NCBI GenBank assembly: GCA_029940375.1
Contig: JAPYUX010000002.1
Coordinates: forward strand, 254,361 to 316,230
Length of the DNA stretch: 61,870 nt
Source of the DNA: Dehalococcoidia bacterium
Lineage (GTDB): Bacteria; Chloroflexota; Dehalococcoidia; Lucifugimonadales; Lucifugimonadaceae
Direction of reading: 5' to 3'
Below the pieces are notes generated by a model, which saw nothing but the letters and a program-made list of their open reading frames with translations, had not been told where the DNA came from and ran no database searches. Positions 45,765 through 54,974 of this stretch are shown here, in pieces (within the stretch, counting starts at the first letter, position 1; each line of letters begins with the position of its first letter). The translations under genes and the position numbers were made by a program.

Positions 45765-46670
45765 ATGCCAGTTATATTTATAACATCGTCTAAAAAAGAG
45801 GCAGGTAAAACGACAGTTTTATCTGGAATTTCTTATGAATCGATTAAAAGAGGACTTAAAACTTTTGTTGGTGAATTTAATCAAGATCAGATAGTAGAAC
45901 ACAGTAATTTTTATAATTTAATGGATTCTAAAGAGATAAAATGTGAATTTAATAACTCAGACTTGGCTTTGATAGAAATCAATAATACTTCAATAGATTC
46001 AATAAAAAGACTATCTAGCAAATATGATGCAAAAATTATTTTGGTAGAAGAATCTCATAGTAGTATTAAGGAAGCTTCTAAAGCTTTATCTGAGAGATTG
46101 ATCGGAGTTTTTATTAATGGAGTTTTAAGATATCAAAAAAATGAATTGATACAAAACTATTCAAAAGAGAAACTGAATATTTTGGGATATTTAGATCAAA
46201 CCAGATCACTTCTAGCATTATCATCGGATGAGTTGATAAAATCTTTAAATCCAACTAAGGTAATTTCTTTAGAAAATTCAAACAAATTAATTGAAAATTA
46301 TTTGATAGGAGGTTTTGTTTTGGATTGGGGACCAGAATATTTTTCTAAATTTACTAACACCGCACTTATAGTTCGTGGTGATAGACCAGATGTCCAATTG
46401 TCGGCGATTCAATCAGGAAATTTAAATGTAATTATTGCCACTAATAATGAAACTCCTGTTGAATATGTATTACATGAAGCTAATAAGTATAGAATTCCCA
46501 TTATGGTAGTAAACAAAAGTACTGAAAATATAATGGACCAAATTTCTGAAAATTTAGAAAAAGTAACATTTAATCATCCTGATAAAATTATAAATGCCAA
46601 TGATATCCTTTCAAATAGTTTAAATTTTGATAAATTATTTGAAGTTTTATCTACTCCTATAACAACTTGA
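45765..46670 (+). CDS. P-loop (BioD-like) plus DRTGG-domain protein
   Basis: A 301-aa protein. The N-terminal half is a dethiobiotin-synthetase-like P-loop domain with FITSSKKEAGKTTV (about 5-18). The C-terminal half (about 185-295) resembles a DRTGG regulatory domain, as found fused upstream of phosphotransacetylases, here with no catalytic partner: TALIVRGDRPDVQLSAIQ and VIIATNNETPVEYVL. Its role is probably nucleotide sensing or regulation. It lies nine bases before the helicase gene. Confidence 0.75.
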   Translation: MPVIFITSSKKEAGKTTVLSGISYESIKRGLKTFVGEFNQDQIVEHSNFYNLMDSKEIKCEFNNSDLALIEINNTSIDSIKRLSSKYDAKIILVEESHSSIKEASKALSERLIGVFINGVLRYQKNELIQNYSKEKLNILGYLDQTRSLLALSSDELIKSLNPTKVISLENSNKLIENYLIGGFVLDWGPEYFSKFTNTALIVRGDRPDVQLSAIQSGNLNVIIATNNETPVEYVLHEANKYRIPIMVVNKSTENIMDQISENLEKVTFNHPDKIINANDILSNSLNFDKLFEVLSTPITT

Positions 46671-46679
46671 TATTAGAGA

Positions 46680-48983
46680 ATGAAAAAAGTAGATTCTAAA
46701 ATTCTCAAAGGACTTTCTGAAAACCAAATTTCTGCTGTTACTCATCCTTTGTCGCCTCTCCTAGTTATAGCAGGCCCTGGTTCAGGGAAAACTAGAGTTA
46801 TGGCACACAGAATTCCTTGGCTTATTCAGAATTATGATTTAAATCCTAGTAATATATTAGCGGTCACCTTTACAAATAAAGCCGCAAAGGAATTGTTAAA
46901 TAGAACTAATATATTAATTAACTCATCCATAAAACCATTGGTTAAAACTTTTCATGGATTTGCATCATATTTTTTAAGAATAGAGGGGTATATTATAGGA
47001 ATTGATCAAAATTTTTCTATATACGATGATGATGACAAAAATAAGATAATAAAGAATATTTTTCAAGAACTAGATATAGATCCCAAAAAAATAAATGTAA
47101 GAATTGTGAATTCAGAAATATCTAGGGCGAAAAATACTAATTTTACTCCAGAAAAATTTGCTTCTGAAAACTCTTCATATTTAGATGAAATAGTTTCTCG
47201 TGTTTATACAAGATATCAAGAAACAATTGAAAATTCCAATGCTTGTGATTTTGACGACTTATTAATGAAAACTAGGAATATTCTGAGTGAGAACAATAAT
47301 ATACAAAACAAGTGGTCTGATAGATTTGATCAAATTATTATAGATGAATTCCAAGATACAAACCCTCTACAATTTCAAATATCTAATTTGTTAATAGGTG
47401 ATAACAAATCAATATCAGTAGTTGGAGATCCTGATCAATCTATATATTCATGGAGGCATGCAAATCCAACAAATCTTAAGGAATTTGAAAAACAATTTAA
47501 AAATTGTAAAGTAGTTAATCTTGATGAGAGTTATAGATCAACTCAGCAGATTTTAGATGCAGCAGATTCTATTATTAGAAAAAACGCAGAAAGATTTCAA
47601 CGTAAACTTTGGACTAAGAAGCAAAACGGATCTCTCATAGAATCTAATGTTTATTCTGATGAAGAGAGTGAATCTTTACAAATTTCTTATTTGATTTCAA
47701 AACAAATTAAAAATGGATTATCGGCAAATGAAATAGCTATTATGTATAGAGTAAATGCACAAAGTAGATCTTTTGAAGTAGCCTTAAGTTCATTAGGTAT
47801 AAGATATAGATTAGTTGGCGGTGTTAGATTTTATGATCGCAGAGAAATAAAAGATATTTTAAGCTATTGTAAATTAATTTTAAATCCTAATGATAATTCT
47901 GCATTTGAAAGAGTTATTAATATTCCTTCTCGCGGAATAGGGAACAAAACTTTATCTATACTAAAAAACGCTGCTCAGATTAAAAATGTAAGTCTTCTTT
48001 CTTTCTTATTATCGTATTTAAGTGAAAAAAACAATGATATTAAAAATAAACAATCGAAGAATTTATTTTCAACGAGAGCTACGCAATCTTTTATGACATT
48101 TATTGATATTTATATAAATTTGTGTGAGGGAGCAAAAACTCTAGATCCGAATAATTTAATAAGTTTAATTTTGGATACAACAGATTATGCGGAATATATT
48201 AAAAATGATGAAGATGGGATAGAGAGATTAGAAAATATTTATGAATTAAGATCTTCAGCAGAAGAATTTTCTGAGACCTTATCTTTAGATCCAAATCAGA
48301 ACTTAATTGAATTCATAGAAGCCTCTTCTTTAAATACAAACTTAGAAAAGTTGGATGATGAATTTGAGTCTATAACGTTGATTACTTTACATCAGGCTAA
48401 AGGCCTAGAATTTCAAAATGTTTATATGGTGGGAATGGAAGAAGGATTATTACCTCATTCAAAATCTCTTGAAACTCCTGAAGAATTAGAAGAGGAAAGA
48501 CGTCTATGCTATGTTGGTATAACTAGAGCTAAGGAAAATTTATTTTTGTCTTATTCAAAAAGAAGACGTTTCCGTGGAATATATGATAATGCCTTGAAGT
48601 CAAGGTTTCTTGAAGATATACCCAAAGAAATGATTAAAGAAAATAATAATTATTTGTATAGAAATGAAATGACAAGAAAGGTTACTAATCAAAATAAATC
48701 CGAAGCTTCATTGAAATTTGGAGAACAATTGGATGAATTAGCAAGAAAGATTTCTTCGAAATCTGATAATCCTTTCTCTATAGGGGATAGGATAGATCAT
48801 AAAAAATATGGTTCAGGGATAATACTTGATTATAAAAATTTATATAAAGATGTAGAGATAACAGTAAAATTTAAAGAGCCTTATGGAACAAAAAAAATTA
48901 TGAAAAGTCGTGCTCCAATTAAAATTACCTCAGTAAAACAATCAGAAGATTTTGAAAACCCAGAGGACTATTATGGAATATAA
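46680..48983 (+). CDS. pcrA: UvrD/PcrA-type DNA helicase
   Basis: A 767-aa superfamily 1A helicase for DNA repair and replication restart. Walker A AGPGSGKT (31-38), FTNKAAKE (motif Ia), DEFQDTNPLQ (II), VGDPDQSIYSWRHA (III), LITLHQAKGLEFQNVYMVG (V) and RRLCYVGITRAKE (VI) are all intact. The C-terminal tail contains GDRIDHKKYGSGIILD, the RNA-polymerase-binding type fold of PcrA. Full length. Confidence 0.95.
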   Translation: MKKVDSKILKGLSENQISAVTHPLSPLLVIAGPGSGKTRVMAHRIPWLIQNYDLNPSNILAVTFTNKAAKELLNRTNILINSSIKPLVKTFHGFASYFLRIEGYIIGIDQNFSIYDDDDKNKIIKNIFQELDIDPKKINVRIVNSEISRAKNTNFTPEKFASENSSYLDEIVSRVYTRYQETIENSNACDFDDLLMKTRNILSENNNIQNKWSDRFDQIIIDEFQDTNPLQFQISNLLIGDNKSISVVGDPDQSIYSWRHANPTNLKEFEKQFKNCKVVNLDESYRSTQQILDAADSIIRKNAERFQRKLWTKKQNGSLIESNVYSDEESESLQISYLISKQIKNGLSANEIAIMYRVNAQSRSFEVALSSLGIRYRLVGGVRFYDRREIKDILSYCKLILNPNDNSAFERVINIPSRGIGNKTLSILKNAAQIKNVSLLSFLLSYLSEKNNDIKNKQSKNLFSTRATQSFMTFIDIYINLCEGAKTLDPNNLISLILDTTDYAEYIKNDEDGIERLENIYELRSSAEEFSETLSLDPNQNLIEFIEASSLNTNLEKLDDEFESITLITLHQAKGLEFQNVYMVGMEEGLLPHSKSLETPEELEEERRLCYVGITRAKENLFLSYSKRRRFRGIYDNALKSRFLEDIPKEMIKENNNYLYRNEMTRKVTNQNKSEASLKFGEQLDELARKISSKSDNPFSIGDRIDHKKYGSGIILDYKNLYKDVEITVKFKEPYGTKKIMKSRAPIKITSVKQSEDFENPEDYYGI

Positions 48984-49359
48984 AGAATTGAAAATGATAA
49001 AATTATTTGTATATTTATCACTTTTTTCAAGTTTTTTTTCTGGAATATTTCTTGTTCTAACGGATTTTATAGATAATCAAACTTTAATTGAAATTTATGG
49101 AAATAGAGTCTTATTTAATCTTTTTATTCCATTCTTGATTGCTTTAGTATGTTTATGGGGAACAAGAAGACAAAAAGTTTCAATTTATTATTTGCCGTTC
49201 AATTTAATTTTTGGTTCTATATTGTTATTTGGTTATCAAATTTTGATGTTCAACCTTTTAGGAAAATATGCTTTTTTATATTTGATTAGCGCAATTTTTC
49301 TATTATCTTCAGCTATCACATCTTTTATATTTGTGACCATAAAAAGAAAGGATTCTTGA
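48973..49359 (+). CDS. small four-helix membrane protein, unknown
   Basis: A protein of about 128 aa with four hydrophobic helices (about 9-28, 42-60, 70-92, 98-118) and a basic end (KRKDS). The start is ATG 48973, overlapping the helicase end, or ATG 48994. Its stop overlaps the next start as TGATG. It resembles small DoxX/DUF-type membrane proteins only in size. No family assigned. Confidence 0.6.
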   Translation: MEYKELKMIKLFVYLSLFSSFFSGIFLVLTDFIDNQTLIEIYGNRVLFNLFIPFLIALVCLWGTRRQKVSIYYLPFNLIFGSILLFGYQILMFNLLGKYAFLYLISAIFLLSSAITSFIFVTIKRKDS

Positions 49360-49832
49360 TGTCACAATCTGAAACAATATCTGATGAAATGAAAAAATTC
49401 ATAAATCTTAAAACTAGACCAAAAATTTATAATGTGGAAAGGCATTCTGTGGAAAGATTTGCAGAAGCCATTGGAGACGATAATCCAATTTATTTTAATG
49501 AAACTTACGCAAAAAAAACCATGGGTGGATTAATAGCTCCCCCTACTTATGTCAGATTACTTAGACCAAATAAATTAGATAAAGAATTTCCTGAACCTTT
49601 TTCTAATCTAGTAGACGGAGGTTCTTCTTACAATTTTTATGAACATATATATGTAGGAGATAAAATTAGTGTTGTATCTAAATTGAAAGATCTTTTTGTA
49701 AAAACTGGGAAAATCGGAAATATGTTATTTAAACTAACCTTAATTTCCTATACTAACCAAAAAAATATATTAGTAACCACACAAGAAGTTACTACAATTA
49801 CTTATGGTAAGGGAGAAAAAACATTTTTATGA
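49359..49832 (+). CDS. MaoC-like hydratase, N-terminal (FAS1_DH-like) type
   Basis: A 157-aa hot-dog protein of the MaoC N-terminal hydratase family. YNVERHSVERFAEAIGDDNPIYF and GLIAPPTYVRLLRP mark the fold. VDGGSSYNFYEHIYVGDKI is the central strand. The N-type usually pairs with a C-type hydratase subunit, here the next gene, which overlaps by four bases. Expected role: (R)-specific enoyl-CoA hydration, together with its partner. Confidence 0.85.
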   Translation: MSQSETISDEMKKFINLKTRPKIYNVERHSVERFAEAIGDDNPIYFNETYAKKTMGGLIAPPTYVRLLRPNKLDKEFPEPFSNLVDGGSSYNFYEHIYVGDKISVVSKLKDLFVKTGKIGNMLFKLTLISYTNQKNILVTTQEVTTITYGKGEKTFL

Positions 49833-50281
49833 AAAGTCAATTTTTTTTTGAAGATATTGATGAAGGCCATATTTTTGGACCAATTGAAAAAAATATAGAT
49901 AGAAAACAGTTGGTTATGTATGCTGGGGCCTCACAAGATTTTAACGAATTTCATTATGATGACGAAGTTGCAAAAAAAGCAGGGCATAAAGGAATAATTA
50001 TTCATGGAGCATTAAAAAGTGCATGGCTTGCTCAGTTACTTGTGGATATTGTAGGTCATCAGGGGCGTATTTTAAAATTTAATGTATCATATAGAGGAGT
50101 TGATTTCCCATATGAAGATTTGAAATATTATGGGAAGGTAATAAAAAAATCGATTGAAGGCTCTAAAGGAGTTGTTGATATAGAATTGAATTTAGAAAAT
50201 TCCAAAGGTCAAATAACTACACCATCAACAGCTCAAATTGAATTACCAATGAAAGAAAAAAATGAGGAAAAAAATGTCTAA
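49829..50281 (+). CDS. MaoC-like (R)-enoyl-CoA hydratase
   Basis: A 150-aa hot-dog hydratase. AGASQDFNEFHYDDEVAKKAGHKGIIIHGALKSA is the hydratase-2 motif region, with catalytic Asp and His (DFNEFHYD). It forms (R)-3-hydroxyacyl-CoA from trans-2-enoyl-CoA. ATGA overlap with the N-type partner and overlap with the double-SDR gene show one operon. Confidence 0.88.
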   Translation: MKSQFFFEDIDEGHIFGPIEKNIDRKQLVMYAGASQDFNEFHYDDEVAKKAGHKGIIIHGALKSAWLAQLLVDIVGHQGRILKFNVSYRGVDFPYEDLKYYGKVIKKSIEGSKGVVDIELNLENSKGQITTPSTAQIELPMKEKNEEKNV

Positions 50282-52070
50282 TATTTTAGATAACAAAGTA
50301 GCAATAGTAACAGGAGCTGGTAGAGGTATAGGTAGAGCTGTAGCTGAAGATTTAGCAGCTCATGGTGCAAAAATTCTTGTCGTTGATCCTGGGCTTTCTT
50401 TAGATGGCAATGTTGAAAATGCTTCATTAGCTGACGAAGTTGTTGAAGGTATAAATAAAGCTGGTGGTGAAGCCAAAGCAAATAAATTATCTGTAGCATC
50501 ATTTGAAGCTGGAGAAGAGATAGTAAATGATGCTATGAATTCATTTGGTCGATTAGATATTGTTGTTACCGTTGCAGGTATATTAAGAGACAGGATGATA
50601 TTTAATATGACAGAGGATGAATGGCATGATGTTATTGATGTACATTTAACTGGAACATTTTCTGTTGTAAGGCATGCAGCTCCAATATTTAGAGCTCAAA
50701 AATCTGGAAGAATCATAACTTTTTCTTCAACATCAGGACTTTTTGGAAATGCAGGACAAGCGAATTATGGAGCAGCTAAATCTGGGATAGCTGGTTTTAC
50801 AAAAGTTGTTGGAAAAGATTTAGGAAAATATGGAGTTACTGCAAATAGCATTGCACCAAGTGCTGATACAAGAATGACAGCTTCTGTACCAGAGGAATTT
50901 ATGACGTCAAGGGATAATCCTTATAAAGAATCTAGAGACCCAAGAGATATTGCTCCATTCGTTACTTATTTAGCAAGTGATTATTCTGCTCCAATTAATT
51001 CTCAAATTTTTCATGTTTCTGGAGGTACTATCAATCAACTTATGGAACTAAGAAGAAAAGTAACATTGTTTAATCCTATTAGCAAAGGAAGATTTAAACA
51101 GGAAGACTTTGGTGCTGAAGGAAGAGGGCTAGTATTTGGATTCGGAGAAAAAAATAATGAGACCTCAAAACCTTTGGATGGTAAAGTTGCAGTTGTTACA
51201 GGTTCTGGAAGAGGAATAGGAAGGGGCATAGTTCTTGAATTATCTAAATTAGGTGCAAATATTGTTGTCAATGATGTTGGTGCTAGTTTAGATGGGAGTG
51301 GAAATGACACCGGACCCGCTCAAAGTGTGGTTGAGGAAATATCCGAGCTTGGGGGTAGAGCTGTAGCTTCAACAAGTTCTGTAGCAACAGTAGCTGGAGG
51401 ACAAGAAATTATTGATAAAGCCATTGAAGAATTTGGTAGATTGGATATTGTTATTACACCTGCAGGTATATTAAGGGACAGAATGATATTTAATATGACA
51501 AAAGAAGAATGGCAGGATGTAATTGATGTTCACTTAACAGGAACTTTTTCAGTTGTTGCTCCTGCATCTAAGATTTTTAGAGAGCAGAAATCAGGTAGAA
51601 TAATAACATTTTCAAGTGTTTCAGGATTAATAGGATATAGTGGTCAATCAAATTATGGTGCTGCTAAGGATGGGATTGCAGGATTTACCAGAGTTGTAGC
51701 TAAAGAACTTGCAAAATATGGAGTTACAGCTAATGCTATTTCCCCAGGAGCGAACACTAGAATGACTGAATCAATACCTGATTCAACTAGGGCTATGAGA
51801 TCAGGAGCATTCAAGCCTGCTGAAGAAGATCATTTCATTAACGATCCAGAAGATGTTGCTCCAGTTGTTGCTTGGTTATGCACAGATGCCGCATCGCATA
51901 TTAATGGTGAAGTAGTTCATGCTTCTGGAAATAGAATAAGCTTATTTAACAAATATGAAACTCGAAGATCAATCAGAAAAGCTGGAAGATGGACCGTCGA
52001 AGAACTCGCTAATGCGGTCCCAGAAACCTTTGGCCCTGAATTGATTAATCCTGCTCCTTCCCAACAATAA
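50274..52070 (+). CDS. tandem double-domain SDR (MFE-2-like 3-hydroxyacyl-CoA dehydrogenase)
   Basis: A 598-aa protein of two SDR domains in tandem. Domain 1 (about 5-255) has TGAGRGIGRA, FSSTSGLFG and NYGAAKSG. Domain 2 (about 300-555) has TGSGRGIGRG, FSSVSGLIG and NYGAAKDG. Both keep the Ser-Tyr-Lys triad and share long near-identical blocks, including DVIDVHLTGTF, so they arose by duplication. Fungal multifunctional enzyme type 2 also has two SDR domains followed by hydratase 2; here the hydratase is encoded by the two preceding genes. ATG at 50274 has GAGG before it. Probably oxidises (R)-3-hydroxyacyl-CoA. Confidence 0.9.
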   Translation: MSNILDNKVAIVTGAGRGIGRAVAEDLAAHGAKILVVDPGLSLDGNVENASLADEVVEGINKAGGEAKANKLSVASFEAGEEIVNDAMNSFGRLDIVVTVAGILRDRMIFNMTEDEWHDVIDVHLTGTFSVVRHAAPIFRAQKSGRIITFSSTSGLFGNAGQANYGAAKSGIAGFTKVVGKDLGKYGVTANSIAPSADTRMTASVPEEFMTSRDNPYKESRDPRDIAPFVTYLASDYSAPINSQIFHVSGGTINQLMELRRKVTLFNPISKGRFKQEDFGAEGRGLVFGFGEKNNETSKPLDGKVAVVTGSGRGIGRGIVLELSKLGANIVVNDVGASLDGSGNDTGPAQSVVEEISELGGRAVASTSSVATVAGGQEIIDKAIEEFGRLDIVITPAGILRDRMIFNMTKEEWQDVIDVHLTGTFSVVAPASKIFREQKSGRIITFSSVSGLIGYSGQSNYGAAKDGIAGFTRVVAKELAKYGVTANAISPGANTRMTESIPDSTRAMRSGAFKPAEEDHFINDPEDVAPVVAWLCTDAASHINGEVVHASGNRISLFNKYETRRSIRKAGRWTVEELANAVPETFGPELINPAPSQQ

Positions 52071-52671
52071 CTTCCGGTTTGGGAAGATCTTTATTTTTTT
52101 GCCAATCAGATTTATATATTTCCATGAAATGAAATTCATGTGAAGCTTTTTTAACAATTTTTTTAAATTTAAAACCTGATTTTCTGAAAGAATTTTGTGC
52201 TCGTATATTTTCTGTTAATGTATGTAAATATACTTTTGTTATATCTGTTTGATTGAATATATAATAGAGTGTATTCATAGTAGCATCAGCACCATAACCA
52301 AAATTCCAATATTTTTTATTTCCTATCATAATTCCATATTCACATGAATTATTCCATCGATTTATATCATAAAACATACAATTTCCTATATGAACATTTT
52401 TTTTGTTATCAATAGAAAATTTTACTGACCAAGGTGATGGTTTTTCTATTTCATTTATGGATATTCTTTCAAATTGTTCATAGGTTAGATTTATGGGAAT
52501 TGTTGCATCTAAATCTGATAGTTCAGAATCTATTCTCCAACCATAATCATTTTTCAGATCTTCTCTTATTTTTTGGCGTACTATCGTTTTTTCTCCAATT
52601 AGAATGATATTTTTTTCTGATTTAGTCTTTATTTCTGGAAGAAAAAGCTTTTTCCACGATTTCGATTTCAT
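52045..52671 (-). CDS. GNAT acetyltransferase (RimJ/RimL-like)
   Basis: A 208-aa protein with NCMFYDINRWNNSCEYGIMIG strands, YWNFGYGADATMN as the acetyl-CoA loop, and a final VYLHTLTENIRAQNSFRKSGF, all in GNAT order. Its 3' end overlaps the SDR gene by 26 bases (convergent). Its ATG overlaps the preceding NUDIX gene by 50 bases on the same strand, which is long. A start nearer ILIGEK, just after the NUDIX stop, is possible but has only ATC/ATT codons. Substrate unknown. Confidence 0.8.
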   Translation of the reverse strand: MKSKSWKKLFLPEIKTKSEKNIILIGEKTIVRQKIREDLKNDYGWRIDSELSDLDATIPINLTYEQFERISINEIEKPSPWSVKFSIDNKKNVHIGNCMFYDINRWNNSCEYGIMIGNKKYWNFGYGADATMNTLYYIFNQTDITKVYLHTLTENIRAQNSFRKSGFKFKKIVKKASHEFHFMEIYKSDWQKNKDLPKPEVIVGKEQD

Positions 52672-53053
52672 TTTTATAAGTTAATTTTTCTTTAGATTCA
52701 GATAGTGTCATCCAATAAATCGAATCAAATTCATCGTCATGATTTTTTAAGTTTCCACCTATTTTATTCATTAGAAAATAATGAACAATCTTATTATAAA
52801 CTATATTTTCTTCGTATTTATTATCCCCAAAAGGTTTTTTGAATTCATAAGATATTGATTCTATTTTATTCACTATTTCAGTAATGATTCCTGTTTCCTC
52901 TTTTACTTCTCTGATAGCTGTTTCAAAAACGGTTTCTCCTTTTTCAGGAGTTCCTTTGGGTAAACAAAATAAATCTGTTGTTTTTCTATAACAAATTAAT
53001 ACTTGTTTATTTTGGTATACTACTCCTCCAGCTGACCAAATTTTTTTTTTCAT
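52622..53053 (-). CDS. NUDIX hydrolase
   Basis: A 143-aa NUDIX protein (nucleotide or diphosphoinositol-like pyrophosphatase; substrate unknown). KIWSAGGVVY starts the fold, and the NUDIX box runs GTPEKGETVFETAIREVKEE. The ATG at 53053 is preferred over the ATG 42 bases upstream because the family fold begins there. Confidence 0.85.
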   Translation of the reverse strand: MKKKIWSAGGVVYQNKQVLICYRKTTDLFCLPKGTPEKGETVFETAIREVKEETGIITEIVNKIESISYEFKKPFGDNKYEENIVYNKIVHYFLMNKIGGNLKNHDDEFDSIYWMTLSESKEKLTYKNEIEIVEKAFSSRNKD

Positions 53054-53117
53054 AGTTATGTTCAAAAAATTCAAAAAATTAATAAATAGAATCAACGATT
53101 TATATTATTATATATAA

Positions 53118-53144
53118 TTGATATTATTGATATTTTTGATATTT
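53118..53144 (+). repeat. three 9-bp tandem repeats (TTGATATT-W)
   Basis: TTGATATT occurs at 53118, 53127 and 53136 with a constant 9-base period, about 100 bases before the korA ATG, in very AT-rich DNA. It could be a binding array or chance low complexity. Confidence 0.5.
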
Positions 53145-53241
53145 TCGAATACTATCAGAAAGGTTGTGCAAAATTTGCAAGTCAATGCCATGCTAACTTT
53201 TAGATGGTTACTATTGGGATTTTTGTTATGTATATAACGTT

Positions 53242-54972
53242 ATGAATCAAAAAATTATATCTAATGATTTTGTTATAAGATTCGCTGGTGAAGGAGGCCA
53301 GGGCCTTGTGACCTCTGCAGATGCTGCAGCGAAAGCTGCAAGTAGATCTGGTTATTATTGCCAAACATTTTCTACCTTTCCCTCTCAAATCATGGGAGGT
53401 CCTGCGTCTTCTCAAGTTAGAATATCAACTACTCAAGTTTTATCAAGCGGAGATTTTGTAGATGTTTTGGTTGTGTTAAATCAATATGCATTTGATAATC
53501 ATATACAGGATTTAAATCAAGAAAATGGAGTATGTATATATAATGCTCAAGATTGCGTACCTTCGGGAGAAGGAAATTATTTTGGAATAGATGCAGATAA
53601 ATTAGCGAAGGAATCAGGTAATACAAGAGCTGCAAATATGGTTATACTGGGGGCCGTTGCTAAACTTATAGATTTTAAATTAGAAAGTATCGAAAGTTTT
53701 ATTAAAGATAGGTTCTCAAGAGGAAGACCTGGTGATGAAGAAATTATAAAGTCTAATATCATTGCTTTATCTTCCGGGGCAAAAGTTGCTGAAAAAAGCG
53801 GATTTAATGTTGGTTCTTTGGCACCATCGAAACCTCCAAAACATGATCAAATAATTATATCTGGAAATGCTGCACTATCTTTAGGTGCTACTTCTGCCGG
53901 ATTAGATAGTTATTACGGTTATCCAATTTCTCCAGCAACAACAATTTTGGTTTGGATGGAACAAAATTTAGTACAAAAAGACAAGTTTGTTTTCCAGGTT
54001 TCGTCTGAGATAGAGGCAATAAATAATGTAATTGGAGCTGGCTTTTCTGGAAAGAAAGCCATGACAGCAACTGCAGGACCAGGATTATCTTTAATGTCTG
54101 AAGGGATAGGCTTGGCTTGGATGGCAGAAATTCCTTGTGTTATAGTTGATGTTCAAAGAGGAGGCCCCGCAACAGGTTTACCTACTAAATCAGAACAATC
54201 AGATTTATTTGCCTGCATGTTCCCAGCGCATGGTGATGTTAGATTGCCTATTCTGGCTCCAGGAACTGTTGAAGAATGTTTTATCATTGGTGGTTTGGCA
54301 TTGAATTGGGCTGAAAGATACCAAGGTCCAGTTATCATAATGAGTGAATTTAGTTTAGCCGATAGATCAGAAAACATAAAAAAACCAATTTTAAGTAATG
54401 TAATTGATGAAAGAAGGAATAGTAAATCGAGTGATAATGGTTTCAAGAGATATCAGTCTTTAGGAAAAAATGGAGAACTTTCAGCTATGCCAATCCCTGG
54501 TAATCAGGCCGCATACGTCGCAAATGGATCAGAACATGATGAAATTGGTGATACTACTCATCTTCCTAAACATCATATTAGACTTACAGAAAGAAGATTT
54601 GGAAAATTGTCATTATTAAATGATGCTCATTTTGAGATAGAGAACACCTCTTCTGAAATTGTAATTATGCCTTGGGGTTCAAGTAAAGGAGTTGCGCGAG
54701 AAGCATATGAGAAATTGATTTCTGACAACCTAAATATTGGGTGGATATATTCAATTTGTTTAAACCCTTTACCAAAAGAAGTATTAAATGAATTAAGGTT
54801 AAAGAAAATAGTTATAGTCCCAGAATTAAATTATCAAGGTCAATGGTCTTCAATAATGCGAATGGATGGAATAAATGCCGTATCTGTTACTCAATATACT
54901 GGGCTACCATTTAAACCTTCAGAACTTGCGGAAAAAATTAGAGAGAAAATAAAACAAACTATGGAGGTTTAA
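53242..54972 (+). CDS. korA: 2-oxoacid:ferredoxin oxidoreductase, fused gamma-alpha subunit
   Basis: A 576-aa fusion. The gamma domain (about 8-190) reads FAGEGGQGLVTSADAAAKAA and GGPASSQVRIS. The alpha domain (about 205-576) has GYPISPATTIL, QVSSEIEAINNVIGAG and TATAGPGLSLMSEG. With KorB it converts 2-oxoglutarate or a related 2-oxoacid plus CoA to acyl-CoA, reducing ferredoxin. No Shine-Dalgarno is seen before the ATG. TATATA lies five bases upstream, so a leaderless mRNA is possible. Confidence 0.92.
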   Translation: MNQKIISNDFVIRFAGEGGQGLVTSADAAAKAASRSGYYCQTFSTFPSQIMGGPASSQVRISTTQVLSSGDFVDVLVVLNQYAFDNHIQDLNQENGVCIYNAQDCVPSGEGNYFGIDADKLAKESGNTRAANMVILGAVAKLIDFKLESIESFIKDRFSRGRPGDEEIIKSNIIALSSGAKVAEKSGFNVGSLAPSKPPKHDQIIISGNAALSLGATSAGLDSYYGYPISPATTILVWMEQNLVQKDKFVFQVSSEIEAINNVIGAGFSGKKAMTATAGPGLSLMSEGIGLAWMAEIPCVIVDVQRGGPATGLPTKSEQSDLFACMFPAHGDVRLPILAPGTVEECFIIGGLALNWAERYQGPVIIMSEFSLADRSENIKKPILSNVIDERRNSKSSDNGFKRYQSLGKNGELSAMPIPGNQAAYVANGSEHDEIGDTTHLPKHHIRLTERRFGKLSLLNDAHFEIENTSSEIVIMPWGSSKGVAREAYEKLISDNLNIGWIYSICLNPLPKEVLNELRLKKIVIVPELNYQGQWSSIMRMDGINAVSVTQYTGLPFKPSELAEKIREKIKQTMEV

Positions 54973-54974
54973 TT

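Noticed and set aside
50278-51310. Minus-strand ORFs within the SDR gene
   Set aside because: Low-complexity Leu/Gln or Pro/Ser shadows of the real SDR domains.
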